Of a DNA stretch of 64,000 nucleotides, positions 12,178-23,700 are shown in pieces. The position numbers and the translations under genes were made by a program. Below the pieces are notes generated by a model. It ran no database searches, was not told where the DNA came from, and saw only the letters and a list, made by a program, of their open reading frames with translations. The stretch comes from Palaemon carinicauda (lineage: Eukaryota > Arthropoda > Malacostraca > Decapoda > Palaemonidae). Each line of letters opens with the position of its first letter. The first letter of the stretch is position 1. The stretch is taken from assembly GCF_036898095.1 (NCBI RefSeq), contig NC_090743.1, positions 26,382,520-26,446,519 on the forward strand, in the 5' to 3' direction.

Positions 12178-13111
12178 CTGAAAAAGAGATAAGGAAAACT
12201 TGACTGGAAGGAATGAAAGAATACTGTAAAACAAATATACTGTACAGTACTGTATATCCATTACTTGATACTTCAGTGCACTCCTTAATTTCTCCCAAGG
12301 AATTAAACCAATCTGATTAAGACTGTACATACTTGAAATTGTCCGCTCTTATAATTAACATTCCAAGATTAAAGTAAATAGAAAAAATATCTATAAATTT
12401 TGCTATAAATAATGCACAAATAATACTTTGCATACAAATTTGAAAAATGAATCTGGAATATAATTTTGCAAATATAATACAAAGTACTATTGCATCATTA
12501 CAGGTGCGCTCCCTTAAGGGGAGTCCTCACGTCCATTTCATCTTCTCAATCAATAACAAACAATAGTAATGTGCATGACAGGAACTATGCATACTTTATC
12601 AAGATAAGATTTCAACATGTTCCAAATACATATAACTAAAAAACCCAACCTTCATCTAAGATTGATGAAATATGACAATAAAAGGTGATGAAATAAAGTG
12701 ATGCCTTGTTATGATTAGATATATTAAGCAAACAGTTCCTAATTGGGAAGCTACTTTTACCTATAAACTACTATTCCAGGAGATACATCGTGTGACTAAA
12801 AAGGGTTTGCATGATCAATATCAATCTACAAAGTCACCATAGCTGTTAAGGACCTGTATAAATGCCACAAACCTGTTGGATTTGAAAGACAGTATTTAGG
12901 TTAGGCAATCTACCATCACAAGGTTCCATAAGCAAAATGAGAACTCTAGGTATATAATTAAAGCAACAAACAAAATGAAGACTGCATGTATATAATGAAA
13001 GCAAAATAATTCTCCATAAGCAATTCAAGTTGGTGAAGGTTACTAGTGGTTTAATATATGGATGGAGATGACATCACTGTAATAAGGGATAGCTATAAGC
13101 TACATTCTTAA

Positions 13112-16100
13112 CCCTGGATAGGTACGCTCCTCGGACACCCCTTTAAGGGTATACTCGGACGCGAACGACCCCGACGCCAAAAAAAATTCTTGAAAAATCA
13201 GTTTTTGCAGTAACCTCCTTTTTTCTTTTGCCAAAAAAAACTTCAATGAATGCTTAAAACAACTGTATAGATAAATACTACTCATCTGCAGAAAAACTAT
13301 TTATTATAAATATTTTAAAAAATTAAGTAGAAAAAAAAAAAGACCTGACATAAAAATTCATAAAAAAAAAGTTTATACATATATACACAAATCCTTTTAG
13401 GAATTGATTCTTGAATGTTTAGGACACATCTTGATGTATTTTGGATGAAGTCAGACCCATGGAGGTGAAGATCTGAAATGAGAAAAAAAGGGTAACTTTT
13501 TTTGGCCAAAAAAATTTGTCCAAATTTCATGAATTTTTTTGGGTACCCAAATGAAATAGGAAGTGGCTAATTTTTTTAGGGAATAAACATATGTTATCCT
13601 AAAATAGAAATATGTAAAAAAATCTTCATTATTTTGTAAATTACATTTATATCAGGGGCCATATCTAAAGGTAATTTTTTGAGTACTTAGAAATTCCGTA
13701 AAAAAATACATATATTTAATATATAATATGATATTTATGCAGGTAAAAATATACCAAAATATCACAAATTCTATAGGGAACAAGAATATATATAGATAGG
13801 GCAGCTTACGCTTCGGATATGTCCACAAAATGGCCGCCAACCACACTGACTCAGACTCCCTAATCTGCCACTTGAAATGTAGGAAGGGTATGTCAATTTC
13901 AAGGTGTTATTTACTAATCTAATTATTATTGGATATGCATAAAAATTGTATGGTGGGTTGCTGGATAATTGTCGATTATTTTACGACTATAAAATTAAAA
14001 TTCTGACCCAAAAAAATTTTTTTGAAGGGAAATAAAATCGAAAAAAAAAATGTAAAACAATATTTTAGCTAAAAAAATTTGATGATATTCAATAAAAAAA
14101 AAAAGTAAACAAAATTTTCCGACAAATAAACATCTAGAGGAATCATTACTCTGTGATAGTTCCTTAGTACGTAGTAATTTTGATAGAATTGGGAAAAAAC
14201 GAAAAAATGGCAATCACCGGAAAATCAAACACATACCTATATATACGCCATATCTGGCTAAAAAAAAGATAGGCATGGGTAGCCAGATCATCTAGAAACA
14301 CTTTCCAACACTATAAAAATATAAGTTTTGCGACACTACTTGCCAATTCCTTACGGTAACATGACTAAGCAAAAAAATGCAAAACAAATAAAAAGGGGCA
14401 CTCGCGGAAAAATGGCTAACATTCTAATATACGGCATTTCAGAAAAAAAAAAATTCAGCCACGTGCTAGGCAAACCATCAAGGCACATTTTCCGACAAAT
14501 AAACATCTAAATGAATAATTACTCTGTGATAGTTCCTTAGTACGTAGTAATTTTGAAAGAAATGGGAAAAAACGAAAAAATGGCAATCACAGGAAAATCG
14601 AACACATACCTATATATACGCCATATCTGGCTAAGAAAAGAAGATAGGCATGGGTAGCCAGATCATCTAGAAACACTTTCCAACACTATAAAATTATAAG
14701 TTTTGCGACACTACTTGCCAATTCCTTACGGTAACATGACTAAGCAAAAAAATGCAAAACAAATAAAAAGGGGCACTCGTGGAAAAATGGCCATTCTAAT
14801 ATACGGCATTTCAGAAAAAAAAAATTTCAGCCACGTGCTAGGCAAACCATCAAGGCATATTTTCCGACAAATAAACATATAAATGAAATATTACTCTGTG
14901 ATAGTTCCTTAGTACGTATTAATTTTGAAAGAAATGGGAAAAAACGAAAAAATGGCAATCACAGGAAAATCGAACACATACTTATATATACGCCATATCT
15001 GGCTAAAAAAAAAATAGGCATGGGTAGCCAGATCATCTAGAAACACTTTCCAACACTATAAAAATATAAGTTTTGCGACACTACTTGCCAATTCCTTACG
15101 GTAACATGACTAAGCAAAAAAATGCAAAACAAATAATAAGGGGCACTCGCGGAAAAATGCCCAACATTCTAATATACGGCATCTCAGATAAAAAAAAAGA
15201 CATGCACGTGTTAGCCCAACCATCAAGGCACACTTTCTAACACATAAACATGAAAAAAAAATCAATAATATACGGCAATTCCTTACTACGTAGTAAATTT
15301 TTACAAATATTGAAAAAAAAACAGAAATTGGCAACCGCAGTTAAATACCCAATATACCAATAACTACGTCGTATCTGACAAAAACAAAATCACGCATGGG
15401 TAGCCAGATCATCTAGACACACTTTCCAACACTAAAAAACCAAAAGTTTTACGACACTATTTCGCAATATCTTACGGAAAAATGACTTGGCAAAAAAATG
15501 AAAAAAAATGAAAAAGGGACACTCTCGGTAAAATGCCCGACATTCTAATATACGACATCTCAGATAAAAAAAAAGACATGCACGTGTTAGCCCAACCATC
15601 AAGGCACACTTTCTAACACATAAACATGAAAAAAAAATGAATAATATACGGCAATTCCTTACTACGTAGTAATTTTTACAAATATTGAAAAAAAAAACAG
15701 AAATTGGTAACCGCAGTTAAATACCCAATATACCAATAACTACGTCGTATCTGACAAAAACAAAGTCATGCATGGGTAGCCAGATCATCTAGACACACTT
15801 TCCAACACTAAACAAGCAAAAGTTTTACGACACTATTTGGCAATATCTTACGGAAAAATGACTTGGCAAAAAAATGAAAAAAAAATGAAAAAGGGGCACT
15901 CGCGGTAAAATGGTCCTCGTGGTGATGAACGACATTTTAACTAAAAAAAAAAACATGCACATGGTAGCCAAACAATCCACCAAGACTTTCCACAACTGAT
16001 AACCTATACAAGTTGCACCATTCTACGACAATTTCATAATACGTAATAACTTTGATAATTAAGCAAACTACCCTAGAAGGGTAAACTCGGACGCGAACGA

Positions 16101-16296
16101 CCCCGACGCGTCTCAGAAATCGGGGAAGGAGTACAGCTACAGCAATGCACATCTGGACACTACTAGAGCGTGTAGGGGAGACACCTCCTGCAGGTCGATC
16201 ACCCACAAATTCAGTCACGGGGGTGAGTCACGTGAGAAAAACCTGTTTTTTTTTTTACGCTCGGGGTCGCAAACGACCCACCGTACCTATCCAGGG
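13112..16296. mobile_element. TTAA-flanked (piggyBac-like) non-autonomous element, 3185 bp
   Basis: Termini are CCCTGGATAGGTACG and its inverted counterpart (CGTACCTATCCAGGG), flanked on both sides by TTAA (13108-13111, 16297-16300), the piggyBac-superfamily target site. Both subterminal regions carry GGACGCGAACGACCCCGACGC (13149 and 16088), here in direct orientation. No transposase gene is visible. The middle is an AT-rich ~373 bp tandem array. It lies in the Ash2 intron between 12177 and 20022. Confidence 0.85.
14121..15990. repeat. ~373 bp tandem array, five units
   Basis: Equivalent points (CGACAAATAAACAT or ACACATAAACATG) recur near 14121, 14494, 14866, 15239 and 15616, and a decayed sixth near 15990, so the period is 372 to 377 bp. 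The first three units are almost identical (GATAGTTCCTTAGTACGTAG, ATATACGCCATATCTGGCTA, TGGGTAGCCAGATCATCTAG, TTGCGACACTACTTGCCAAT). The next two form a second subtype with CACGTGTTAGCCCAACCATC. Very rich in A runs; no coding signal. Confidence 0.9.
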
Positions 16297-16300
16297 TTAA

Positions 16301-17724
16301 TGTCCACATTTCATCTTTACTGATTCTATATCGATTTTTTGTCTATATGACATGAGCTCTTCTCTTTACTCTTGAACTTCTCTTTTATACTACAGTATCA
16401 CTTTCAATTTTATCATCACTCAACATGGCTTCTCTTCTATTCTCCATATTCAACAAAACTTCAAAATAGCACCTCTTTATTTACACCTTTTATTTCTAGG
16501 ATACAATTGTTCACTAACCCTTCTTTGTATTCATTATTATGTAAAAAAAGCTTTCTATTCTCCCCTCTACTTTAAATATTGAGTTTGCTTTCTATTCTTC
16601 TCTTATTTTTTTCTTGACTACCCTTATCCATCCTTTACATACCTACACAATTGTCATTTCTTTCATTCAATTGAACCCAAAATAATCTCCGTTTACTTGT
16701 TCACTAAATCTTCTAGTTATTCATTCCATGACACTGATTTTATTTGCCTTTTCTACCCCCTATAACCACAAATACTACCTTTTCTCATACCCAATCATGG
16801 AATACTATAAGCCATTCCACCTCCTATCTTCAATCTTGGCCCACAGTTTATCTATTTTCTTCTTAAAGGCACTTCACTTCCTCATTAAATTCTCCCCTTA
16901 ACAACCTGACCCCCTCTAACTCGCATGCATTTAAAATTTTTCTTCAGCCAAATGATGATTACATACCTCATACACCTCTACTACTCGCTAATATGTCTTT
17001 CCCTCGTACAACTAAGGACATTCTTTTTTGAAAACCATATGTATCCAACAATAACACCCGTTTCCAAACATAATTTCACAGTTCTCTATACTGTACTGTA
17101 TTCTCCTTCATTCAAGAAACTCCATTACTGACAACATAATCATCTTTTCCTCTGTCAGACATTTACACTTAAATTTCACATTCTCCTATCAGAGTCCAAC
17201 AGATCCAGATTCTCCCAAAACCATTAGTTTTACTTCATTCCATTCCTGACTATATAAGCTCATTATTACAAGGATTTTTTGTTCTTGCCACTCACTCACT
17301 ACTAAAATCCTTAAATAACAATTATGTACACTTTCCCCAACCTCAAGAAACTTTTTGGGCACCCAAAAGCCACCCATACCATTACTCTAAATCTGCCACT
17401 TGATCCTGACACATTCACTACTACCCTTCCTAAACCTATATACTTATAATAGTCAATACATTCCTGTATATGGATTGGACCCAGGACTCATGAGGTTATG
17501 TTAAGAGGCAATTCGAAATGAGGTACCAAAGTCATAAAAGATGGAACCCAAGTATTCACAAAGTAGCCCAGGAGCTACTGTACAAGCAGCAAACCTTCCA
17601 TCTATATCAACAAGTCTTGCCTAATTTCCCAAGACAACAGTGACTCGAGTAATATTATTTCATTTGAATTACCCCTACAGAAAGGCTGTGTGTGAAATGG
17701 ATAGATTTCCACCTGTAGATCTAA
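16301..17724. other. Intron sequence, pyrimidine-rich, nothing recognised
   Basis: From 16310 to 17400 the plus strand is markedly C/T-rich with many CTTC and TTCTC words and no repeats or coding family seen. 17460-17724 leads into the LINE fragment and may include decayed LINE 5' sequence. Confidence 0.4.
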
Positions 17725-19345
17725 GTGGTATTTTTCCTTTGTTTTTTAGCTCCAACGTTATCTGTTACTTTGCGTAAGTTAGCAAGAAGAGGAGCTTTTA
17801 GCACTTGTTGGAGAATTAGTAATGTAACTCCAATATGTAAATGTGTTTGTGGTAGCTCAAGCCCAACTGATTACTGCCCAATAACCATAACTCCCATATT
17901 ATCTAAAGTTTTTTAATGTCCATTGGCAAAACGTCTTAATAGGTTTGCTGAAGGTAATCATCTGTTCCCCACTTTCCATTTGGGTTTTTCTAAAGGCATT
18001 GGAGCATGTGATACAGTTCTTACAATCTCCAATGCTGTACAGAAATCCCTTGATTGTGGTCAGGAACTTTGTATGATTGGCCTTGATTTTAGTGATGTTT
18101 TTGACCTTGTTAATCATGAGGTCCTTGTTTTTAAACCCAAACAGTTGGGAGTGGGTGTGTCGTTTCTTAGCATTATCATTTTAGGTAATAGATCGCAAAG
18201 TAGTTGTTGATGGGCACCATAGTGAGTATAAGAATGTGATATCTGGTGTTCCTCAGAGTTTGTTCTTGGCCCATTACTTTTCATACTATATACACATGAC
18301 ATGTGGTTTGGCCTAGAAAACAAGCTTGTTGCATATGCAGATGATGCTACTCTCTTTGCATCAATTCCATCTCCTAAATGTAGATCTGGGGTTGCTGAAT
18401 CCCTTTATAGTGATCTAGCTAAAATTAGTGCATGGTGCAAATTACGGGGCATGAAGTTGATTCATAACAAAACTCAAAGTATGATTGTAAGTAGGTCTTA
18501 GACAGTGATTCCTCAACATCCAGATCACAGCATTGATAATGTTTCTTTAACTTTGTATGACTTGAAATTTTATGAGTGATTCTCAACAGAAAATTTACTT
18601 TTGAGAAACATTAGGTCTGTGCCTTCTTCAATTGCACAATAAATTGACTTATTGAGACAATCTTTAAAGATTTTCAGCGATCAATCTATTCTGAAGTGGT
18701 GTTTTAATTCTTACATTCTACCGTGTTTTGAGTATTGTTCTCCTGTCTGGTCTTCAGCTGCTGATTCTCACCTTAATTTGTTGGACAAGAACTTACAGTC
18801 CATTTAATTTCTTATTCCTAATCTAAATATTAATCTCTGGCACCATCATTCAATTAGCTCGTTATGCAAGTTGCATAAGATTTTTCATAATTCTGATCAT
18901 CGTTTACATTTAGATCTTCCCGGACAGTTCCATCCTGTTCGTAATACTAGGCATGCAGTTAATGCTGAAAGTCAGGCCTTCTCCACCATGAGGCTCAATA
19001 CTACACAGTATTCTGGAAGTTTTATTCCAGCTGTGACCAAGTTGTGGAATGATCTTCCTAATTGGATAGTTGAATTGGTAGAACTTCAAAAGTTCAAACT
19101 TGCAGCAAAAGTTTTTATGTTGAACAGGCTGACTTGAGTCTTTTTATAGTTATATATGAAATATCTGTTTTGATGCTGTTACTGTTTTGAAAATATTTTT
19201 TATTTTATTTGTTCATTATTTCTCATATTGTTTATTTATTTCCTTATTTCCTTTCCTCCCTGGGTTATTTTTCCCTCTTGGAGCCCTTGGGCTTATGGCA
19301 TCTTGCTTTTCCACCTAGGGTTGTAGCTTAGCTAGTATTGATAAT
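17725..19345 (+). mobile_element. jockey/Nimb-type LINE fragment with broken reverse transcriptase
   Basis: Several plus frames line up in RT order with frameshifts and stops between them. 17725-17916 has GAFSTCWRISNVTPI and SSPTDYCPITITPILSKVF (RT fingers). 17923-18210 has FHLGFSKGIGACDTVL and GLDFSDVFDLVNHE (palm, first Asp block; usual LDFSAAFDRVNH). A GVPQ-like VFLR remnant follows, then 18301-18501 with LVAYADDATLF (catalytic YADD) and GMKLIHNKTQSMIVSRS. 18871-19137 is the C-terminal tail (SGSFIPAVTKLWNDLP). The 3' end is CTAGGGTTGTAGCTTAGC followed by ATAATAATAAT. Endonuclease and ORF1 are missing (5' truncation). Inserted antisense to Ash2. Confidence 0.88.
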
Positions 19346-19425
19346 AATAATAATCATACAAGGTTTGAACCTACGACTCTTGGGTGAAAGGCAAGGAATG
19401 CTACCAAATAAGCCCCAAAGATCAT
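19346..19425 (-). repeat. tRNA-like remnant (SINE head or tRNA pseudogene)
   Basis: On the minus strand GCTTATTTGGTAGCATTCC resembles a D-arm/A-box and GTAGGTTCAAACC (about 19376-19364) a T-arm/B-box, spaced as in a tRNA. No complete acceptor stem can be formed, and it abuts the LINE tail. Not a functional tRNA call. Confidence 0.35.
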
Positions 19426-20021
19426 AATAAAGAAGTAACCTAAAATCTTATGCACATAAAAGTTGAAACCTAAAATTTTATGCATATGATGAAACCTAAA
19501 ATTTTATGCAATACATGAGGCATTACCTTGCTTACCAGTGAGTTTTGCCAATGACTCAGGGGAGAATATTTCATTCAAATTAGCCCTTATAAATTGATTA
19601 AAAATCTATTTCATTATTCTTGTGTTAGTTTCCCTTTCTCATCATTATTACCCCATACAATATCATTAAGAAGTTTATAGATATATGAATTGTTCATTGA
19701 AATTATTTCAAAATAAATCAAAACTGGATCAAGACATAGGAGTAAAAAAAACTTGCTTAGTAATATGGCTGTGGACAAAGGGCTACTACAAAGAAACCCT
19801 ATCAATATCTCCGCAGTGCTCTACACAAGAAACACTGTACAGTATATGGTGTCCCAAATAGGAGTAAAATATCTACATAGGCTTGAAACTTTTACAAATA
19901 AAACTTTGTGAAAACCAAGTTCACACCAACAAAACTGCTAAACATAACCTACTGAAAATTTTATATTAATTTTGCACCAAGATAAAAAAAAATAAGAAAC
20001 AATGAAAATTATATCAATTAC
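19426..20021. other. Intron sequence, nothing recognised
   Basis: AT-rich. It contains a short triple direct repeat around AAACCTAAAATTTTATGCA (about 19436-19515). No coding content. Confidence 0.45.
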
Positions 20022-20160
20022 CTTATCTTTATAAGTAGGTGGAAATCGAGAAACTGGATTCTTATCTGGTAGACTAATCATTACTCCAAGGACATCCCCC
20101 TCTGAAAACCCACAATCTGCATAGTGTTTTCCACGGGATTCATGAAACACAGTGCCTTTC
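20022..20160 (-). CDS. ASH2L: Ash2/ASH2L exon: SPRY
   Basis: 139 bp exon (acceptor ACTTTCAG, donor GTAATT), entered in phase 2 and left in phase 0. It encodes KGTVFHESRGKHYADCGFSE, then GDVLGVMISLPDKNPVSRFP and PTYKDK, aligning with human [20 protein letters not shown] and GDVLGFYINLPED...PDTYKDK. It pairs with the GC donor at 26365. Confidence 0.95.
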
Positions 20161-20642
20161 CTGAAAGTCAAAATTACAGTTAAATTGAAAACTTTTCCTC
20201 AACATGACCATACATCTCATAATAAACCTTTTTTTTTTTCCTTTTTTTTAACAATCTCATTATCAACACAACTTTCATCCAATACAAATATATCAAATCT
20301 TAGTAATTTGTATTTTTCCTAGCATACTTACCTCGGACTACTCTCTCAGGAGTTACTCTTTTAGTTTAAACTTGCGACCAGAAAATTTATCCCCCAACCA
20401 GGACTCCATTCCAGGCGTGAGGCATAAAGCCTCAGTCCGGTAATATGCCCCAGGGTATGTTCCCTGCGCAAAGCAACCTTCCACTGTCTTTGACCCACAA
20501 TGCACCAAGAAGGAGGCTGTGTCAGGCCTGATAAGGACAGGTCAAAGGTCACCATTCGTACTCGATCCAGGTGCCATCGTTGTCTCAGTGCCAACTTCCG
20601 AGAACTAGCGAGGTAGGTAGGGTGGGACATACCTTCGAGAGT

Positions 20643-20720
20643 AGTCCGTGGTAAGTATGCTAGGAAAAATACAAATTACCAAGAATTTGTTATTTGTTCC
20701 GATGCATTGTAACCACGGAC
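20643..20720. repeat. DIRS copy 1 internal complementary region
   Basis: GTCCGTGGTAAGTATGCTAG onward is the inverse of the element's 3' terminus (CTAGCATACTTACCTCGGAC at 20321-20340). The following part, ending GTAACCACGGAC, should be the inverse of the lost 5' terminus. In DIRS1-like elements this region lets the linear copy be circularised. Confidence 0.75.
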
Positions 20721-20742
20721 TTCTCTTTCAGGAGACTTAGGC

Positions 20743-22141
20743 TTAGGAGGTGGGAACTGAAACGAGGAAGGGGCGGAAGACAAGGTGATATGGAAGGCCT
20801 GTTGGGGAAAAAACTTCAAGAAACCTGCAATAACACTCACCCAAGTTGGGGGACATCCATCGATGTAGAACTGTCATAAGTGCCCTGTAGCAGGAGAGGG
20901 GGTTATGGAACTCACCGCGTCTCCCACCTCGGACATTAACACTGTGTGCAAGTCGTGGCATTAAATCCTGTTGTGCCACCACGATGGGGCAGAGTCTGTA
21001 CTCATCGCGAGACACTAAGGAGCAGTCTTTCAGGTTATGGGAAGTGAAGGTGTTCTGTCTCTTCCACATACCTGCTTTAAGAACTTGGGCCACTGACATA
21101 TTCTTTGAAAAGGCCATCGATGTACTGATGGACCTGATATCATGGGGCCTGGCAGACAAGGGTGCCGGCTTGCCCTTCGCTACATAAGCCCTTCGAATTA
21201 CCTCCGAGACAGTAGGAAATCGTGTTCTTCGAAATCTCCTTCCTCACTTTGCATGTGAAGACAAAAAGGTGTTTCATGGCGGGCTTTAAGCAGGACGTCG
21301 ATGCCAGCTACTTTAGGAGAGCCCTAATCGGACACAGCAGAAGGTCCTCTGAGTCATCTGACTTGGGGATGGCTGGGATCACCACCTCCGAGAACCTTGG
21401 ATCTGAGACCGCTGGGTTCTGGGTCTTGGCTACGAAGGAGGGCACAAAGGTTAGGATTGCCTCCTCTCAGCCGATGGAGTGACTAACGTTGGCTGCCAGC
21501 CCATGTAATTCGCCCACCTTTTGGAAGAGGCCAGGGCGAGGAGGAACACAGTCTTCAGGGTCAAGTCTCTGTCCAGGGCCTGCCGCAAGAGCTCGAATGG
21601 TGGTTTCTTGAGGGAGTCAAGACTACGAGGACATCCCACTCCGGAGCCATCAAGGAGTGAGGAGGGCAGGACTGCTCAAAACTCTTGATAAGCATGGACA
21701 GTTGCCTGGAACTACCCAGGTCTATTTCTTTAACCACGCGATCTGTCCCAAGGCAGTTCTGACCCCTTTGATGGATGGCACCGACATGTTCCTATCTAGG
21801 CGTAGGTGAACCAAGTAACCTGCTATTGTCGGGATGGAGGCTCCTATGGGTTTACGGTCGTTCTTCCGGCACCACTTGTAGAACCCTAGCCATTTAACTT
21901 GGTATATGGCCCTTGAGGAGGAGGAGAGGCAGCCTGTCATCTGGGAAGCCGCCCTTGGGGAGAATCCTTCCCTTGTCAGGAGGCGCTCGATAACCTCCAC
22001 GCGTGAAGGGATAGGTTTCCGAGCCCCTCGTGAAACTTCAGAAAGTGAGGCTGCTTGAGAAGATCTCCTCTGATGGGAAGGGGCCACGGCTGGGCCACTG
22101 CTAGGTCTCGTAGGTCGGGGAACCACTCCTTTTCCGGCCAC
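20743..22141 (-). pseudogene. DIRS copy 1 tyrosine recombinase (frameshifted, nucleophile lost)
   Basis: The N-terminal part (22141-21722) has YQVKWLGFYKWCRKN and PTIAGYLVHLR, the SAM-like core-binding domain. The catalytic half is in other frames: LALASSKRWANY (21639-21451) keeps the first Arg, and PHDIRSISTSMAF (about 21143) keeps the HxxR box. The tyrosine position reads FTSHNLKD where the sister element has FASFYLKD, so the nucleophile Tyr is Asn. Dead by frameshift and by loss of the tyrosine. Confidence 0.8.
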
Positions 22142-22452
22142 CAGGGGGCGCTTAGAGTCAGCTGAGCCCCTTTGGAAGTCCTAAGTCTGTTTAGGGTCTG
22201 CCGCAGGAGCCCGAACGGAGGGAACGCGAAGGCATCCAGGCCGTCCCACGGATGTTGAAAGGCGTCTTCCATGACTGCTGTTGGATCCGGGACTGGGGAG
22301 CAAAACACTGGTAGTTTGGCGTTCAGCCTGGTGGCAAAGAGGTCCAGGGAGGGAGACCCCGACCTTGCTATGACAATCCTTGCTACTTCTCGAGGAAGGG
22401 ACCACTCGGTGCCTAGGACTTGGGCTCTCCTGCTCAAGCCATCTGCCACCAC
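21976..22452 (-). pseudogene. DIRS copy 1 RNase H end and methyltransferase-like domain
   Basis: Begins ADGLSRRAQVLGTEWSLP (end of RNase H), then SLDLFATRLNAKLPVFCSPV, DAFAFPPFGLLRQTL and WPEKEWFPDL. The LDLFAT...YAFPPF pattern is the domain between RNase H and recombinase in DIRS elements that has been related to Dam-type adenine methyltransferases (AFPPF in place of DPPF). The same block is in copies 2 and 3. Its C-terminus overlaps the recombinase frame. Confidence 0.75.
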
Positions 22453-22491
22453 TTTCTTTTTCCCAGAATGAATCTCGCCGTCAGGGTAGTA

Positions 22492-23584
22492 TCATTTCCC
22501 TCGGCCCAGGTTAGAATCTCCTCCATCAGGTACTGTAGAAAACGGGACCTCAGACCAACCTACTTCTTGATATAGGCGACCACCGTGGAGTTGTCCGACA
22601 TTAGGGAGATTTTTCTGCCGCTGACTTCGTCCGCCAGGGACAGTAGGGCCCTCTACGCTGCCAGGAGTTCTAGCTCGTTTATGTGGAGGGTCTTCTCCTC
22701 CTTGCTCCACAGACCCGAAACTGAGTTGTCCTGCAGGTGGGCTCCCCAGCCCTCCTTGGACGTTTCCGTGAATTGTATCTCCGGAGGAGAGTCCAGGACC
22801 ACTGAAGAGCCTTCCTGGATGCCTGCGATAGGGAGAGCTCCTTTGGACGATCCCTGGTCTGAGGAGCTAACAGTCTTTTCATATCCCACTGAATTGGACG
22901 TAGTCGTATCCTGCCCAGAGGGACCAACTTTTCCAAAGAAACCGGGTGACCCACGAGCCTCTGCCACTGACGAAGGTTGGCCGTTTCCCCCGAGGAACGG
23001 TTGACCGACTTCTTCCAGGCGTTCGAGCCTCTCTGACGTAGGGAAGGGCTTGGCTTGGACCGAACATAAATCCATTCCCAGGTACACTGTCCTCGTGGAG
23101 GGAGATAGTTGGGACTTCTCCCAGTTCACAACAATACCCAACTCGTTGCATAATTCCACCAACTTGTCCCTCTGCTTGATGAGGTTGTCCTTCGATCCCA
23201 AGAGAAGGAGCAAGTTGTCTAGGTACCTCAAGAGCCTGATACCCCTCTCATGGGTCCAAGGCGACACCAGGGTAAAGACCTTCGTGAACACTTGGGGGGC
23301 TGTGGAGAGACCGAAGCAGAGGGTGCAGAACTGGAAGACCTCTTCTTCCCACTTGAACTTGAGGAACTTCCTGCTGGAGGGTGTACTAGGATTTGGAAAT
23401 AAGCGTCCTTTAGGTCTATGGACAGCATGAAGTCACCCTGCCTGATAGCAGCCAGGACAGTGCGAAGGGTTTCCATCTTGAAAGGTGTCTTCCTGATGAA
23501 TTTACTGAGGGAGGAAAGGTCTATCACCGGTCTCCAACCTCTTGTGGCTTTCTCCACCAGGAAGAGCCAACTGAAGAACCCCAA
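22492..23584 (-). pseudogene. DIRS copy 1 reverse transcriptase and RNase H
   Basis: 23584-23228 encodes VIDLSSLSKFIRKTPFKMET and MLSIDLKDAYFQILVHP (fingers and first catalytic Asp). After a frameshift 23291-22653 encodes the palm with RYLDNLLLLL, where the usual YLDD is YLDN, then LGIVVNWEKSQLSP and the thumb. RNase H follows with FTETSKEGWG (first Asp changed to Glu), a stop after INELELLAA, and SDNSTVVAYI. This is the only larger DIRS copy in the window that retains a recognisable palm. Confidence 0.82.
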
Positions 23585-23700
23585 TTCTTATAAGGGTGCT
23601 CGTTGGACAGCACCTTTCTGTAGTAACCCGCAGATCTCTCCTCAGGCCAATCTCCTGGCCTTGTCCTTGGGGGTAGTAGTCTGGGCTTGTGCGCCCGTTA

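Noticed and set aside
14121..15990. CRISPR-like array
   Set aside because: Units are ~373 bp direct repeats without short repeat/unique spacer structure, in an animal genome and inside a transposon.
19346..19425. Functional tRNA gene
   Set aside because: A- and B-box-like words are present, but no acceptor stem pairs and the anticodon arm is not clear.
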